Below the pieces are notes generated by a model. That model saw only the letters and a list, made by a program, of their open reading frames with translations, was not told where the DNA came from and did not search any database. From contig JAGTWJ010000019.1 of NCBI GenBank assembly GCA_020064725.1, forward strand, positions 1,116,001-1,180,000: a stretch of DNA of 64,000 bases, given 5' to 3'. The position numbers were made by a program, and so were the translations under genes. Origin of the DNA: Drechslerella dactyloides. Lineage: Eukaryota; Ascomycota; Orbiliomycetes; Orbiliales; Orbiliaceae. Shown here in pieces: positions 1-12,739 of this stretch (its first letter is position 1; every line of letters starts with the position of its first letter).

Positions 1-1851
1 AGACAGGAAACAAGAACCCCATCTAACTGCCCGAGCAGCAGATACGTCGAATTCAGCAGCTTCGGGCCATCGTCAATCACCAGCGGGAATGGGTTGGGTT
101 CGCCTCATCCCATGCCCACCCGCGATTGGAATTAGACTCGCCCACGCAGCAGGCTCCCTGGTGAGGGAGACCTCGAAGGCATTCAGCCACTGCTCTCTTG
201 TGTCATGGAAGAAGTGTCTTTTCTGACAGAACTGTCAGGTTAATTGGTCGACGAGGACACCTGGTCCGTGGCCAAAATTAAGAGAGGTTGATTCCCCTCT
301 GTTCTCGGTTGTGGGACCAAAGGTAAAACCCCCACGGCACACTTGCAGCATGTACCCCTTAGCAGATCGAGCCTTGACATATTTTCCCACCACCACCACT
401 TTTTTTTTTCGTGGTGGTGGTGGAGAAAGTGGTGGTCCTTCCTGCCCGACAGACCGAAAGGCAAAGAGAAAAAATTAGGGTGCGATCCAAACCAGAAACC
501 AACCGAGTCTGTCCAGCAAAGACAGAGAGCCTCAAGCCAGAGCAGAAAGGAAGCAAAGACCAGGCTGAGAAAGCAAATACGCCGTCCCGAGAAGAAGAAA
601 ACATGTGTGCATATTCATAACTTTCATATCAAGGGCTCGAAAGCAAAGACGGATAAGCCAACAGGTCATGCCATGCGGGAATCGAGAGTGTATCTCGCAT
701 TTGGGGGACCACCACCACTACCACCACCACCACCACCACGCACCTTGGCCGCCGCTGGGGCGCGCCCATGGGTTTTTAATGCTGGGCTCGACTATCAGCT
801 ATCCCCCTTCATAATGCCTCAAGCTTTCCGACACTTGGGAATACCCTATCAACGCTGAGACTCTGGTGCCCATCCTGTCCTGTCACAAACCTTTAGCCTG
901 GTGCATACCTCCAGACATTATATTATCCAGACCCTCACCCGGATCTCTGCTTTTACAACGCCGTGGAACTAACGTTCTGCAGGTTCGACCAAGCGAAAGC
1001 AACTTGGTAACTTCAATCTTGTTCGCTAGCTGCAGGACCGGACCTCACTCTTCAAATTTTCTGATACGCAATTCTCGCGACATCATTTTATCATCACAAA
1101 TTTGCAGCAGACCGGTGCATTTTATGAGCAGGGAAGCGTCAGCCGCCTGGCCTTAGTGCAACTACGGTTTCCCTTGTTTAAATACAAACCTCTCGACCCT
1201 GGCGCATCAGTTCCTGGAACGGCTCTGGTGGGCGGTTGATATTAATACTGACGGAAGGGAGGCGACCGTTTTTGTCTCGAGTTAGAATTACTTTGAAGCC
1301 GTCCAGAGTATCCGAGATAACTGGGCCGCCGAACACCTCAGCTAGCATCCCGCCAGCCCCAGCCCAGCCCACTTACCGCACCAAGTCAACTTCTGCGCCG
1401 CTTTCCTACAACAGAACCGTTTCGCCAAACACCACCACCCAACACAGTTTTCCAGCATTTATATCCCATACCGACAGCCGGACTGCCCTCCAACGTTGGA
1501 GCGAATAGCTGGTGGTTTATCAGATAGTATTCCTTAGTTGGCAAGTAACATTCGGCTCCCTATGGCACTCTTCGAGCTGCTCAAGCCGCCGTTCCCGTCT
1601 TGCGCACACTTATAGGACCCAGCCGGATCCCGTCTCCCATCTCCGACCCGCCACCCAGCAAGCAAGCAATACGGACGAACGTCCGTACACTCGCCTCAAC
1701 CAAGGCATACATCACATATATCACAAGCTTAGATATATATATCCTTGTGCGAGATACCACACGGGCATATATACAGAAGTGGGTGATCATAGCCGCCCAC
1801 CAGTGCTGCCCCTCCTGGTGCTTGCGCAAGCACCCATCGATCACCCCTTCC
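1..1851. other. Gene-free flank upstream of first gene
   Basis: I see no supportable gene here. Open frames in this stretch are low-complexity (His- or Pro-rich, from CAC/CCA runs) and lack family features. It holds a GTGG/CCAC hairpin near 387-423 and a CCA-rich run near 708-740. A run of alternating T and A near 1730-1742 lies about 110 bases before the chosen start of the next gene and could serve as its TATA element. Confidence 0.5.
387..423. repeat. Perfect 13-bp inverted repeat with T-rich loop
   Basis: The left arm CCACCACCACCAC (387-399) and right arm GTGGTGGTGGTGG (411-423) are perfect reverse complements. They are separated by an 11-base loop that is nearly all T. The trinucleotide periodicity suggests it arose from a microsatellite, and a strand-exchange inversion could create it. 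No function is evident. Confidence 0.85.
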
Positions 1852-3255
1852 ATGCTCGAGGACCCGATTGTCATGGCTAAAAGGCCAATACCTGCCGCAC
1901 CTCAACTGCAACCCACGGTCCCAAAGTTTGCCTCCGTCGCCGGCTCCTGCTGCTTCATCAGCATCCGCATCGTCAACTCCAAACACATCAAGGACCGCTG
2001 TAACTGCCGGTCGTTCATCCAGCAGGCCCAGCTGGACGAGCAAGGGTTCTCGTCCTCCTGGTCCTCGCTGGACAGATACTTTTGCTCCTGCGGACATCAT
2101 GCGCAGTACCACCCACCACCCAAGAAGAACAGTGCGAATAGTAACGGCGACATAATCTGTCATTCGACATCAATGTGCAACATGGAGGGACATCAGCTGC
2201 CGCAACATCATCAACATCAACACGAAGAACAACAAGATGAGCAGCAACAGCTGCAAACAAAAGAGGAAGAACCAGACGAGGACATACTCCCTCTGTATAT
2301 TGCTCCCAGGCCGATGACACCGGTCCCTCCTGAGGAGGCAGAGAACAACAAGCATATATGGCATCTCTACCAGAAGACAGCCAAGCTCGAGCAGGAAATC
2401 TCGCAAAACCCTTGTGCCGAAGAGGTCAAGACCATCGTTGGGAAGATAGTGACCAATCTCGAGGAACGAATCCTCGAGCTTGAAGAGCGAGTGGAGGTTT
2501 CCGAGCTGAGGCTCGAGGAGTCAGAGCGCAGAGCGAAGTCTCTCCAAGAGGAGATAGATGAGCTCATCGATGAGAACGACGACCTACGACAAGGGCTGTC
2601 ACCACCGTTGGAGCGAGCCGAGTCGGACGGTCTTGAACGGTTGTGGCGGGAAGAATTCAAACAGCGGCAGGACGCTGAGAAAAGCCTGCAGGAAGCATTA
2701 TCGGCGATGAAGCCGATATCCAAGCAAAATCCCTGGCGGGTCTACGTCAAGCTCGTACTGGATCCGGACCAGAAGACTCTCATGTCGATTGAGTCCCACG
2801 AGTTTGCCCGCTGCGAAGTCGTCGGGTGTTTTCAACATGTCAAGGTGGAGGGCTCAGGGAGTCGTCACTTTCAGCAGGCTTTAGCGTCTTCATTTCCCTC
2901 TTCTCTACTCGCTAAACGCTGGATCCCATTGATAGCATCGCAAGACGATGAGGGCAACGTCCAGCTTGACCGAGCATTCGACGTCGAGGCCTTCCCGTCC
3001 TTGTGGTCAATAGACTTCCTACGCAATACCTGCAAGTTGACCGTGGACGGGCAAGATGAACTTTATATCGCTCCTCAAACAGGTCCATTGATCCTCGAAG
3101 AACTGGAAAGCCCGCGGGAGAGCCCTGGCTTGACAGAAGCCTCTACAATCTCCAGCACGTCTGTACTTCGACGGTCGAACAGAAAGCGAAGCGTCAACAG
3201 CGACAATAAGATTGATACGCATATCGTCATTAAGCGCGTGCGCGTCAAATCGTGA
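1852..3255 (+). CDS. Coiled-coil protein with N-terminal Cys/His cluster
   Basis: I do not recognise a named family. The frame is open upstream to 1600, but that part looks untranslated, so I chose the ATG at 1852 (467 aa); the ATG at 1873 is an alternative. Residues 33-87 hold a cluster that could bind zinc: C33, C34, C50, C52, then FCSCGHHAQYH with C78, C80, H82, H83, H87. A Gln/His/Glu-rich linker (about 115-140) follows. Residues about 173-285 are heptad-like and very rich in Glu, Leu and Arg, predicting a coiled coil. A compact segment (about 295-430) comes next, and the C terminus is basic (RRSNRKR, then IKRVRVKS), suggesting nuclear location. This suggests a dimeric adaptor or nucleic-acid/protein-binding factor, which is inference. 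No intron was needed. Confidence 0.7.
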   Translation: MLEDPIVMAKRPIPAAPQLQPTVPKFASVAGSCCFISIRIVNSKHIKDRCNCRSFIQQAQLDEQGFSSSWSSLDRYFCSCGHHAQYHPPPKKNSANSNGDIICHSTSMCNMEGHQLPQHHQHQHEEQQDEQQQLQTKEEEPDEDILPLYIAPRPMTPVPPEEAENNKHIWHLYQKTAKLEQEISQNPCAEEVKTIVGKIVTNLEERILELEERVEVSELRLEESERRAKSLQEEIDELIDENDDLRQGLSPPLERAESDGLERLWREEFKQRQDAEKSLQEALSAMKPISKQNPWRVYVKLVLDPDQKTLMSIESHEFARCEVVGCFQHVKVEGSGSRHFQQALASSFPSSLLAKRWIPLIASQDDEGNVQLDRAFDVEAFPSLWSIDFLRNTCKLTVDGQDELYIAPQTGPLILEELESPRESPGLTEASTISSTSVLRRSNRKRSVNSDNKIDTHIVIKRVRVKS

Positions 3256-3900
3256 GATTCCCAACCGTCTGTTATGACTGCTGGATACTATTTCGTTCTT
3301 TTCTCGTAATGTCGCGCCTTTTTTTCGGTTTCGAGAATAACGCCATTATACCCCACTATGCAGCAATACGCGCTCCCAATTTTCTTACGCAACATTATAC
3401 TATTCGACGGCCGCCCCTCCATCATCACTCAGCGCCAGCCATACACGCAATTTGCCCCAAGCATTCACCATATTAATCAGATAATAGCAACCGTCAGCCT
3501 TCGCGGACCCCCAACTGTGCGTGCTAACTAATCGCTCGACGACATGCTTTATTCACGGCCGTTGATACCCTTGATAAATCGATTTTACGTTATTTCTCGT
3601 CGGCGACATTGCATTTCTTTACTTCTATCGCTTATAATCCTGCTGGAGCCCTTTTTCTTGTTTGTGTTTCTCAGCTTTTCTCTTGCAGGCAAAATCAGCA
3701 TAGACACCATAGATGTGTACCCGGAGTATCCAGGTTTTTTTTTTCCTATTTTATCTTGCAGTTTTCTGTTTCAATCTGAATCTTACTCAGTTAGAAGTTT
3801 TGCTATTACAGCTCTTTTCCTCCCCTTGATATTGAATCGACGTTCCTCGCGTTTGCGGTAGCACACAGGCAGTTGGCTTTTGAGAGTTGGATTTCAGTTT
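3256..3900 (+). other. T-rich downstream region, probable 3' UTR
   Basis: The stretch after the stop codon of the preceding gene is strongly T/C-rich on the plus strand (TTTTTTTC and TTTTCTTG runs), as seen after many other stop codons in this window. It probably includes the 3' untranslated region and polyadenylation signals. The hydrophobic open frame near 3544-3861 is what T-rich DNA gives by chance. Confidence 0.45.
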
Positions 3901-6900
3901 GTTTCTAGATGATATGCTTTAAACGGTCGGGGGAGTTGATTGATGATCTTTTATGGGAAAGGGTGTTCGTAAAATTCGCCTGACTACTCTCGTTTTGTAT
4001 GAAATTTTCGTTTTCGTTTTCTATACCTTGATGTATAGCAGCACTGGTTGAGCATGGCGTTTAAAGTAGCTTGTGTTTCTGCAGACCTTAAGCTTTTAAC
4101 AACGAATTATCTGATCTATTGGACTATTTCTTCAAATCCGTACGTACGTATTTTCGCAAATAATGAAGATACTCAAATCGCTTTCTTCGGGATCTCAGTG
4201 CTCCATGTAGCTCCAAAGCTCAATCCAATACAGCGAAGGTCTCAACTGAAGCAAAGGCCACAAAAATGCCGCCTCATAGAAACATACCGCCCTGTTCGTC
4301 GTAAGGCCACACACGACCCTACGATAGCGAATTTTCCTGTCGAGGACACCCGGCACCTGCTTATCTGATTCGACTCTAGCTGTCGATCCAGCACACGTAG
4401 ACTGGTATTTGACTCGGGAATTTAGCTTTTGACAGGCCCCTAGTCTCCGAGAAACGAACAGGGCCAGCCCACGCGGGCACGGGCGGGTTCCTTATCAGCC
4501 AGTCCAATCACGACGAAGTTTTACAGTCCAGTTTAGGAGGGCTGATAACCCAGTGTGGGATGGATAGAGGATGCTCCGCTCTTTCCCCTCTCCCACCCCT
4601 TCCAGCCGCATGAAACAGGTCCGCCGCGTTTCCAAAAGCGCATGCTATAAAACTTTGTTAGTTAAGCAGTCCGTGAACTCCCGTCATCCGGACGTCGGAT
4701 GCGAGATAGATAAATATAAACCTTGCTTTCAAATTTCACCATCCATAGGTAAGTCGTGAGTAAGTCAGCAAGCATGTAACTTGTGTCCACGGCACCCAGT
4801 GCTTGTTGCATACATTACGTGAAGCCAAGTGCTGGACCTAACATTCCTCATGTATAAATATATTATTAGATGCGGTGCATGCACGCTGGCTATAGCGTGC
4901 TGGAGCTATAGCGATATACTGGCACTCACTCGATTGAAAACGGACTGGATCGGCCGTCCGCCGTATGTCTGCATCGCGCGGTATCGTATGATATCGTATG
5001 ATATTTCCCTACCGAGACGTGCGCGTGGCGGAGGGCCGCTCAATCGATCAATGCATTGGCGGGCGTGCGTGCGTGCGCAAACAGGACGAAGCTTAATTAA
5101 GCGGCGGGGCTTAATGTCCTCGTATTCGCAAATATACCTGTTCGTCATACTATATATCGATCATGCACTCGGTCGAATTTGCAAGTTAACTTGCGACGCG
5201 GCTGACGAGCGAGCTCGAGCGGCATTCGCTGTTGCCGCATGCGCACTGGTCGTCGAAATATTGGCGGCCAGTCTCACTGAACATTGTCAGTCAGAGCACA
5301 GCTAGATTGCATTCACAGTATTGGTCGTGTGCCCACAGTGCGTGGATCGACAGCTGCCTGTCCGTATCGAATTGTAGGATGTGGTACCCCGCCGCTGCCT
5401 TTTCCAATACGTATCGGATGTGCATGCGAGCTCCCAGGCGTTAATGTGAAGGTTGCGAGCGTTTGTAATGTTGCGGTCAGTCGGCTGTGTTCCAGAAGCG
5501 ATGTGACCTCCACGTTCAGGTCCATGGGTTTCCGTCCGATAAGGCTGGCTGCCTGGAGGAATGCTCGGGAAAAGTTCGAAGGCAAACGAATTGGTCGGGA
5601 CGACTTGAAGCCGTGAAGAATAGATGAATCATTTGATCGCTCGAAGGCCACTCACGCACCCATGTCGATTCAACCCTGTTCAGTTTGTTGATTTGCTGGA
5701 TTGGCTGGCAGGCACGGGAGCGTCCAGAGCTGAGATATGCAATCGCGGACGGACATGGATAAAGTGAGAGGCCAGACACTTTGACCTCCACGTTGGTCCT
5801 ACCCGATTGCGCGGGGCGGTCGTCTGTGTCTGAACGTGGGTTCAGATTGATCAGCCCGCCGCCCATCCCGTCCGCGCTGTCAGGTTTGTGGAGGGCCAGA
5901 CACGGAACATTATACATACGAGCCGAACCGTGTTTTCCCTGGCCGCGCCGTCGAAATTGTGAGCTCATTGCCGTTGTTATCTGGCTGTGATATTTGGAGC
6001 GGACGCATAGACTCGCCACTACAGCGACGTACCAGGCGCCAGGTGGCTTCGCACGGGCACAAGCCGATGTTTCATATACCAAGATATACGATGCAGGCCT
6101 GCGCAGGATAAATCTTCCACATGGACGGAAGATGATATAGCTGGAAATCTTTGGCTAAACTCGTGGACATATGTGCACGGAGATATGTAGCAATTTACAA
6201 TGTATGTAGGGATTTTAGAATACGATACAGAATCAATAAACTAGGCTCATTTAGAGAAGTATATATACCATGCGTATGCAGCAAGGTTGCAGCCGGATAC
6301 GAGTAGAGATATAACGGCTCGCGAACGCTTACATCTCGCGTCGCGTTACACAGATGGTGTTTTCAAATTTTGTGTGCGAGACAATATCAGTTATAGTTAC
6401 TTAGACAAGCGATTGGCCAGCCCGAGAAACGGCAGGCTGGTTCAAGAAGCGAACGAGTGATCCTCATTGCCTCGCTGCGAGAATGAATCAGTTTCTCATA
6501 GTTAATTGTAGCATTGTATAATCCGTACAATTGTGCCAGTATCTACAGGTGACTATGAATCAAGTGCACTGCTCAGATGCAACTGGGAATATGTCTATAA
6601 CTATTATTTAGAAAAGTTGACTCTGGTTATGATTCGGCATCAGTGTGATATGATTGGGCGGGTCGGCGATCCTGCGAAGGCTGCGAGTGCGGATTTCTGT
6701 CCTCAGGGAGATCATCAAATGCACCGATAGAAAAAATACATCTACGATTTGCCTCTCAATTCTGCACGTGAATATCCATGCAGTGGCATTGCATAGATGT
6801 TTTTAAAAATATATGACATATTGAGAGTCTGTACGGAAAAGTGATAGTGTCCAGAGACTTGAGAGGCTGAGTCAGTGTTCTATTTGCAGTTCTTAAGTCT

Positions 6901-9900
6901 GGTTCTAAGCCTATATATAAGTGAGTATATAATACTTACCTACGAAGTAGATACGATATAGATTTTTTGGATGGCCACGCTATGGATAGCAGGCCGAACG
7001 GACCTTTAGTATCTGCTTCGTAGCCCGAGATCAATCAGAATGTATCATTGAATATCCACGAGATCAATCAGAATGTATCATTGAATATCCACAGCTATAT
7101 CAGAACTTCGTTTCCATTTATTGGAGGCAAACGCTGCATCAACATGCATTACAGCACGATCTTCCTACGACAGCTCCCGGCCGAGAGTGATATTTTTATA
7201 CAAATCAAATCAATCCAATAATGCAGAGCCTATGTATATGCGAATAGCTCTATACTCCTTGCCTTCAAGTCGATATCCCGGGCGTTGATGCAGGCGGTGG
7301 TAAGATTACTTATGAAACCCTGTAAAAACCCTCTTCCAATGCATTGCTAATCATAATCTTCATTGCCAGATTGGAGTCTCTCTTTTCGACCCGTCGACGC
7401 GCATCCCTGGCCTGGGAACGTCTCGAATTGATCGTACCGAACGAACGTAAGAGTCGCGCGTGCAGGCGGGTAATTACACAGGCGTCCTAGCTAGGCTGCT
7501 ATACCCACTGACACACTCACGCATCCTTACATTACAATTATAAAATTCTCACATGACACGTACACGGTTAACTTTTCGGTTCCAACGTGAACAATTTGCC
7601 TTCATGCACAGGGACCGTACGTCGCGACGCTCTGACATTTTCTACTTATCAAATGACAACCAACAACTGGGATCCACACACAACGGCACGGAATGCATTC
7701 GTCTGCGCTGTGCGAGTGCTGTGCGGCTAAATGTCAGGTTCAAAGTTCAAATATTGCCAAAGTTTCGGGCATCTCCAGCAATGTTTGAACAACTGGCGTC
7801 CGTCACACCGTCACGCGTCACAATGCTGTCACTATATCCGCGAGGTTATGTAAACGCTAAAAGGTTGAACCGCGGTATCGTGGGGGCAGCGGTTCCATTT
7901 GAATGATCTTTATCCCAAACTTGATCAGGGTTACCAAGATACTGACGATACGAAGCTAGGCTTTACTCCGGCCAGGTCGGCGCAATCGCAACGGAAGGGG
8001 CGACGAGGCGGAGACCTTACGCACCACCTTTGGTGCAAAATGGAGATTAGCAATTGCTTTTATTTGCTGTTGCCGTCAAGCTGACAGACATGGGACATTT
8101 CGCTTTGACTCTTTCTGTGGATCCGATGGATGATTCTGGCGGGCTTCTAGCGGCAGCTCTTGGAACGCCGTGGCGTTTTAGTCTCAAGATCAGATGAATT
8201 TGAAGTAAACACTCCTGGATCGAAACTCTGAGGCGGGGACGTCGACCTCAGAGAAGGGTCGAGCGCAACATCAGCTGAGGAGCGAATCGAATTGAAGCGG
8301 GTATAACATCGACACCCCGATTGGCCAGCAGCGGTAAATCGCACACGGTTCACTCACGGTTTGATGTCACAACCGCCCATTGGGCGCAAATGTCAGGTCT
8401 GCGAAGGCACCGGGCAGTGGATCTATAACTGAAACGAGTTTATGTTGAGACGATTGGAACTTTGCGTGTAAGTTCTTACGTAAGGATAATGGGCTCAAAA
8501 ATATACCCGGCGGTGTCCCCAGTGCTCGATTCCGGTCGGTGTCGTGACCAGCCGGATTGATATATATTAGCTTTGAATTCGGCAAATATCACTAGAGATA
8601 CTTGCAATTCCGAACGTGATTTCCAGTTGATCTCGGGGCATGCCGGCAGGCGCAAATTCCCACTATAGCTTTACAGATTATATCAAGCGTTACAGATGCA
8701 GTGTATCACGAACTCCAATGCATTAGTGCATTAGTGCTAACAGCAGGTTCGTTGCACAGGTCTACGATCTAATCCACTAGTCAACCTTTTCATGTCTCAA
8801 CTATCTACTATCAGCATTTCATAAATATATTGGCCCACTATGCTCTCTCTCGGGCCATCTATTCACACCTAACGATATATAGACATTATACCATTCATAG
8901 CGACAATCGGGCCTAGCAGCTCCGGCCCCGATAGCAAGACGGCGCAAATTGAATCAACGGCATAATTTACGGGAGCGCCGCCATTGCTATCAATCGGATA
9001 TCGGTACGTACGCATGCCGTCGACGTCTGTAAAGCCTTGATTTCATCCCATTGGTCCGATTCATGGTCACGTAACATGAGTCAAGATCTGTCATGACTGA
9101 CTGTATAATATATCCCGGCCGCGGCTTGATCGCTATGAACTATGCAAGGTTACATTCTGCGATATAAACGTCGCGCCATGTCATGCGTGGCCCGCGGCCG
9201 CGGCTCGGAAGCCACGAGCGTCATATTCTTGCTGTCGATAATGGGTGTTCCACGTCCCGGATTCGCCGGTCACCCCAATGGATGCCTCTTATCTCTGTAG
9301 ACATACTCACTCCATTGAAGGTACTCCACGTTTATATATACTATATATCGGCATGCATAGGCGAAGTGCGTGCGCGTGCGCGTGCGCGCAATCGACATAC
9401 TAAATACACGGCATGACATGTCCTGCCTCCACTTGGGATTCATATATGTGTCCACGACCAGTCCGTATGCGCGAAATATCCACGGTACCGCGGTTACCTC
9501 ACCCCATATCGCTTGATTGATGATGCAAAGTTGATTGTATCTCCAGGGAAATGTATACGTCGATATCGCGATTAGCTACGTAAGGTTAATCCACGCCGCA
9601 ATATACAACTCGTACACGGGTGTCTACTGTGGGACATCAACGTGTGAATACCTTGCAAAGACGCATCAATCAATTTGACACACCGACACAGGCCTCGCAT
9701 ATATCTTTGGCTTCAACTAGTTTCTTCGCATGCGCCATCCGTGCTAGTTCCTAGGTAGCCATCGACTCCCATTCACCGTCCTCGGAGCCCGATGGCCACG
9801 TGTACGTATTAGGACGTGGGATCACAGGGCTCAAACATGGTGGTATATGTGGGGGATCGGATTGAATTCATGGATATACATATCGACGTCAGTATACTAG

Positions 9901-11200
9901 TCGGCCGGGATATCCTGACTGTAGATGCAGTTGCAATTTGATAATACCCGCCTCAGGCTGCAGGCCTGACTTATCAAGATGTGGAGGTCGACTGAAGACC
10001 TAGGTACCTCATTGTAATTAAGGTAAGCGTGAGACTAGAAGTACAAGTTGATATTATAAATTGAATATGGGTGTGCCTGCATACTTAGCTACCTAGGTAC
10101 TTGTGTAGCCGTAGACGGATGCATATGCGCACATGGGATGTGGGTAATTATCCGGTCGGCTGCAGCACAGCGATCGGAGCACTCCAATCGGGTTCTAGAA
10201 GCTCGCCCCGTGGGTTTGGTCGGATGTATCGTCCGTAGTACGCATCGAGTGGGCCGGCCGATTGCTCTGAGATGTTTAGCAGCTAGTTATGCGCTGCATC
10301 GGTGAGATCTCGTGTTCAAGTTACCTTTGTTGCACTATGAATTTACGACGTCGATCTACTAGTATCGATATCGTGTCGTGGATGCCGGAATCAGTCGCGC
10401 ATCTACAGATCTGGGCAAGGTATTCATATCACTGCACTTCTATCCATCGATCGACTTTGTGTCTCGCTATAGATGCACGTCCGCGGCACCTCTTTAGAAA
10501 GCAAACCGGCCATCTAAGTAAGTAGATAACTGAAGTTATATATTTGGGACAAGTAAATTGCGATAGTCGCCGGATGCGCGCATCCGCAGATCCGCAGATG
10601 GGTGCCCGCTTGCTTGCTTGATCGACGGATTGGCTGACTGCGTGTACATACGATAAAATCCTCAAGCTGTCCTCGACCGTATATGCTACATGTAATATCT
10701 TTCCTCTATCTTTCTGTTACGCCGCGCTATCGATCTATGATCTGAATTCATCATAATGGTATTCTCCAGCAACCGGTTATCAAGCACCGCCGATTTTGAC
10801 AAAATAAACGGTCTTTGACTGATCATGATCAGCTGACGACCGTATATGCATGCGTAACTGCAGGAGACTTTTGACAAAACCACTCGCATGGGATAGCGGA
10901 GATCTCAAATCAAATATATTCTTCAACCGAGGTAGCAATTGCAATCAAAGGACGATAACAACCCGAACGTATACAGCTGATTATATAAAATATCAGACAA
11001 ATTGTCGAGAACGTTAACTAGTACTGCCACGAGTCGCAGACAGTATGCAAAGCGAGCGCCGGGCCTCGTGCCTGCGCGATTATTAAGTTGAGTACATACA
11101 GGCGCACGTACGTGCAACCACAGCGACGACAGTATCGTACGTACGAACGAACACCAGGAAACACCGATGAGTGAAGATTAACAGAAGCAATAGACAAGGA
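3901..11200. other. Long gene-free interval
   Basis: I see no protein gene, RNA gene or transposon remnant that I can support. The longest open frames are about 60-190 codons and carry no family features. The DNA is rich in short AT motifs and palindromic hexamers (GATATC, ATCGAT, GTACGTAC), but CpG steps remain frequent, so it does not read by eye as heavily RIP-mutated transposon sequence. It contains the 33-bp tandem duplication near 7026. Confidence 0.5.
7026..7091. repeat. Perfect 33-bp tandem duplication
   Basis: Two identical 33-base units lie head to tail at 7026-7058 and 7059-7091. Each begins CGAGATCAATCAG and ends GAATATCCA. They have not diverged at all, which suggests a recent duplication. 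No gene overlaps it. Confidence 0.9.
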
Positions 11201-12168
11201 ACCCAATACAGTCGGCTCAAGAAAAGATCAAAAACCACATGCAAAAGAAAGAAAAAGGCAAGAAATCAAAATTAAGAAACAACCGGAAGGCAAACTAATC
11301 AACCAAATGAGGAGTGAAGCAATTGCAAGATGCAAGGAGACGAATATTTGAAAACAATGGAGGGGATATCATGATGAAAGTAAAGCAATATAAAGGAACC
11401 ACCGCAATATTAATGTAACAAGGTAATCGATATGACAGGTAGACATGTGAATGAAACCGTAACACGAAATGAAGAGAGCAAGACGTTGAAGAAGACCCAC
11501 CGGCCCGCTGCGAGACCAGCCTGGCCGATGAATATGCAGTACGCTCGAGATGTATAAGATGAGGTGGGAGAGAGCGCATGCTTTGTAACAGGGCTGCATT
11601 CGTCCTATAGGCTACCTACCGCTCCGCTACATAAACACCAAAGCGCTGCATGTATGTATGTGCCATTGAGTACCCTTCCGTCATAGGACCTCGCTGCACC
11701 CAATGACCCCAATCGCCGCCATATCCGATGGCCAGAACCCAAATTCCAACGAGTGCGCGTACGCGCGATTGAACGATCCAGCCAAAGAAAGGAAGAAGAA
11801 GAAGGAAAGAACGAACGAACGAAAAGAAGCACCCCTATTCCGACAATCCCAGCAGAGCAACCAGCTATGATACCAACATGCAGGAACAAAAGAAAGAAGC
11901 AACAGACAGGAACCCAAGAGGGGCAAAGGACTATCCAAAAAGCAGCTCACCAAGCTAGAGTAACGACAGAACCAGAAGAGAAACAAAAGAAAACAAGAAA
12001 GAAAAAAGGACAACCCCAGAGCCGGAAAAGAAGAAGAAGAACAGGAAGAATGAATCCAACCGAGCAACCAAACCCGTTTATAATGTTCGCCAGTCAAATG
12101 AAGCAAGAACGAAAGAGCGGAAAAGGAACAGTAGGAAAGAGATATACCAGACCCAGAACACCTCGGAG
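11201..12168 (-). other. Long purine tract, probable pyrimidine-rich 3' region of Yippee gene
   Basis: Nearly 1 kb is heavily A/G-biased on the plus strand, so the minus strand, on which the Yippee gene is transcribed, is C/T-rich. It follows the Yippee stop codon directly. The same pattern (U/C-rich RNA after the stop) recurs after other genes here. Long open frames on both strands (for example 11681-12106 and 11753-12172) come from this bias and are not supported as genes. Confidence 0.4.
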
Positions 12169-12739
12169 CTAGCGGACGTTAACTAGCAGCTCCGCTTCAA
12201 GAATGTATTTCCCTTCCTTGTACTTCTCGCTGCTCTCGAATGCCTTGTCGTACTTCCACCCCACGATCTCCTCGCAGCTTCGACACATGATATCGCGAAC
12301 GATGTGGCGGCCGGTCGTCATGTTGCGTTCGACGGGTTGTCCTTCGACGTTGTTGACCACGCTGGAAAATAGGAAGGCCTTGCCGTGCTGGCCTCGGAAG
12401 TTCTGTTATAGTCGGAGGAGAAAAAGTCGCGAGTTAGCCAGCCACTCATCCGTCCTTCCATCTGCTATACGGACGTATATATAGACAGTTTATACATTGC
12501 ACGGCACGGGCTGTGCGATCAGGGTGACTGAAGGGCGGTTACGTGTCCGTAGCCAGCAAGGCTGCATGATACATGATGTAGGTGAAGTGTACACAAGGTG
12601 CTGGGGGTACCGAGGGGACGAAATCCGGTTGGATGCTTACCCTGCTGATGATGTCTTCATGATTCGCCAGATGCGCTTTACAGTTCCGGCAGCCGTATAT
12701 CCGCGTGGAATTGAGATATTCGTTGTAAATGAGACCCAT
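12169..12739 (-). CDS. Yippee family zinc-binding protein
   Basis: Two exons (12739-12641 and 12402-12169) give 110 aa, the usual family length. Exon 1 ends after HEDIISR at a GTAAGC donor; exon 2 starts NFRGQHGKAF after an AACAG acceptor, in phase. The Yippee fold binds one zinc through two CxxC motifs, visible as CRNC (C17, C20) and CRSC (C73, C76). Conserved GRHIVRDI, GWKYDKAFESS and KYKEGKYILE segments are intact, so the gene looks functional. Family members are small nuclear/cytoplasmic proteins; yeast Moh1 and animal YPEL relatives have been linked to stationary-phase survival and cell division, but no biochemical activity is established. The downstream RNA would be pyrimidine-rich. Confidence 0.93.

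Noticed and set aside
343..858. Open frames rich in His, Lys and Pro on both strands
   Set aside because: They arise from CCA/CAC and GAAA simple sequence, overlap antisense and show no family feature.
3544..3861. Hydrophobic 105-residue frame resembling a membrane protein
   Set aside because: T-rich 3' DNA gives Leu/Phe/Ser-rich frames by chance; no good start or conserved pattern.
3901..11200. RIP-degraded transposon as an explanation for the empty interval
   Set aside because: CpG and CpA steps remain common by eye and no repeat ends or transposase remnants are visible.
11605..12172. Frames of 94-141 codons on both strands
   Set aside because: Caused by the purine/pyrimidine bias, which removes stop codons; translations are Lys/Arg/Glu or Leu/Phe/Ser strings.
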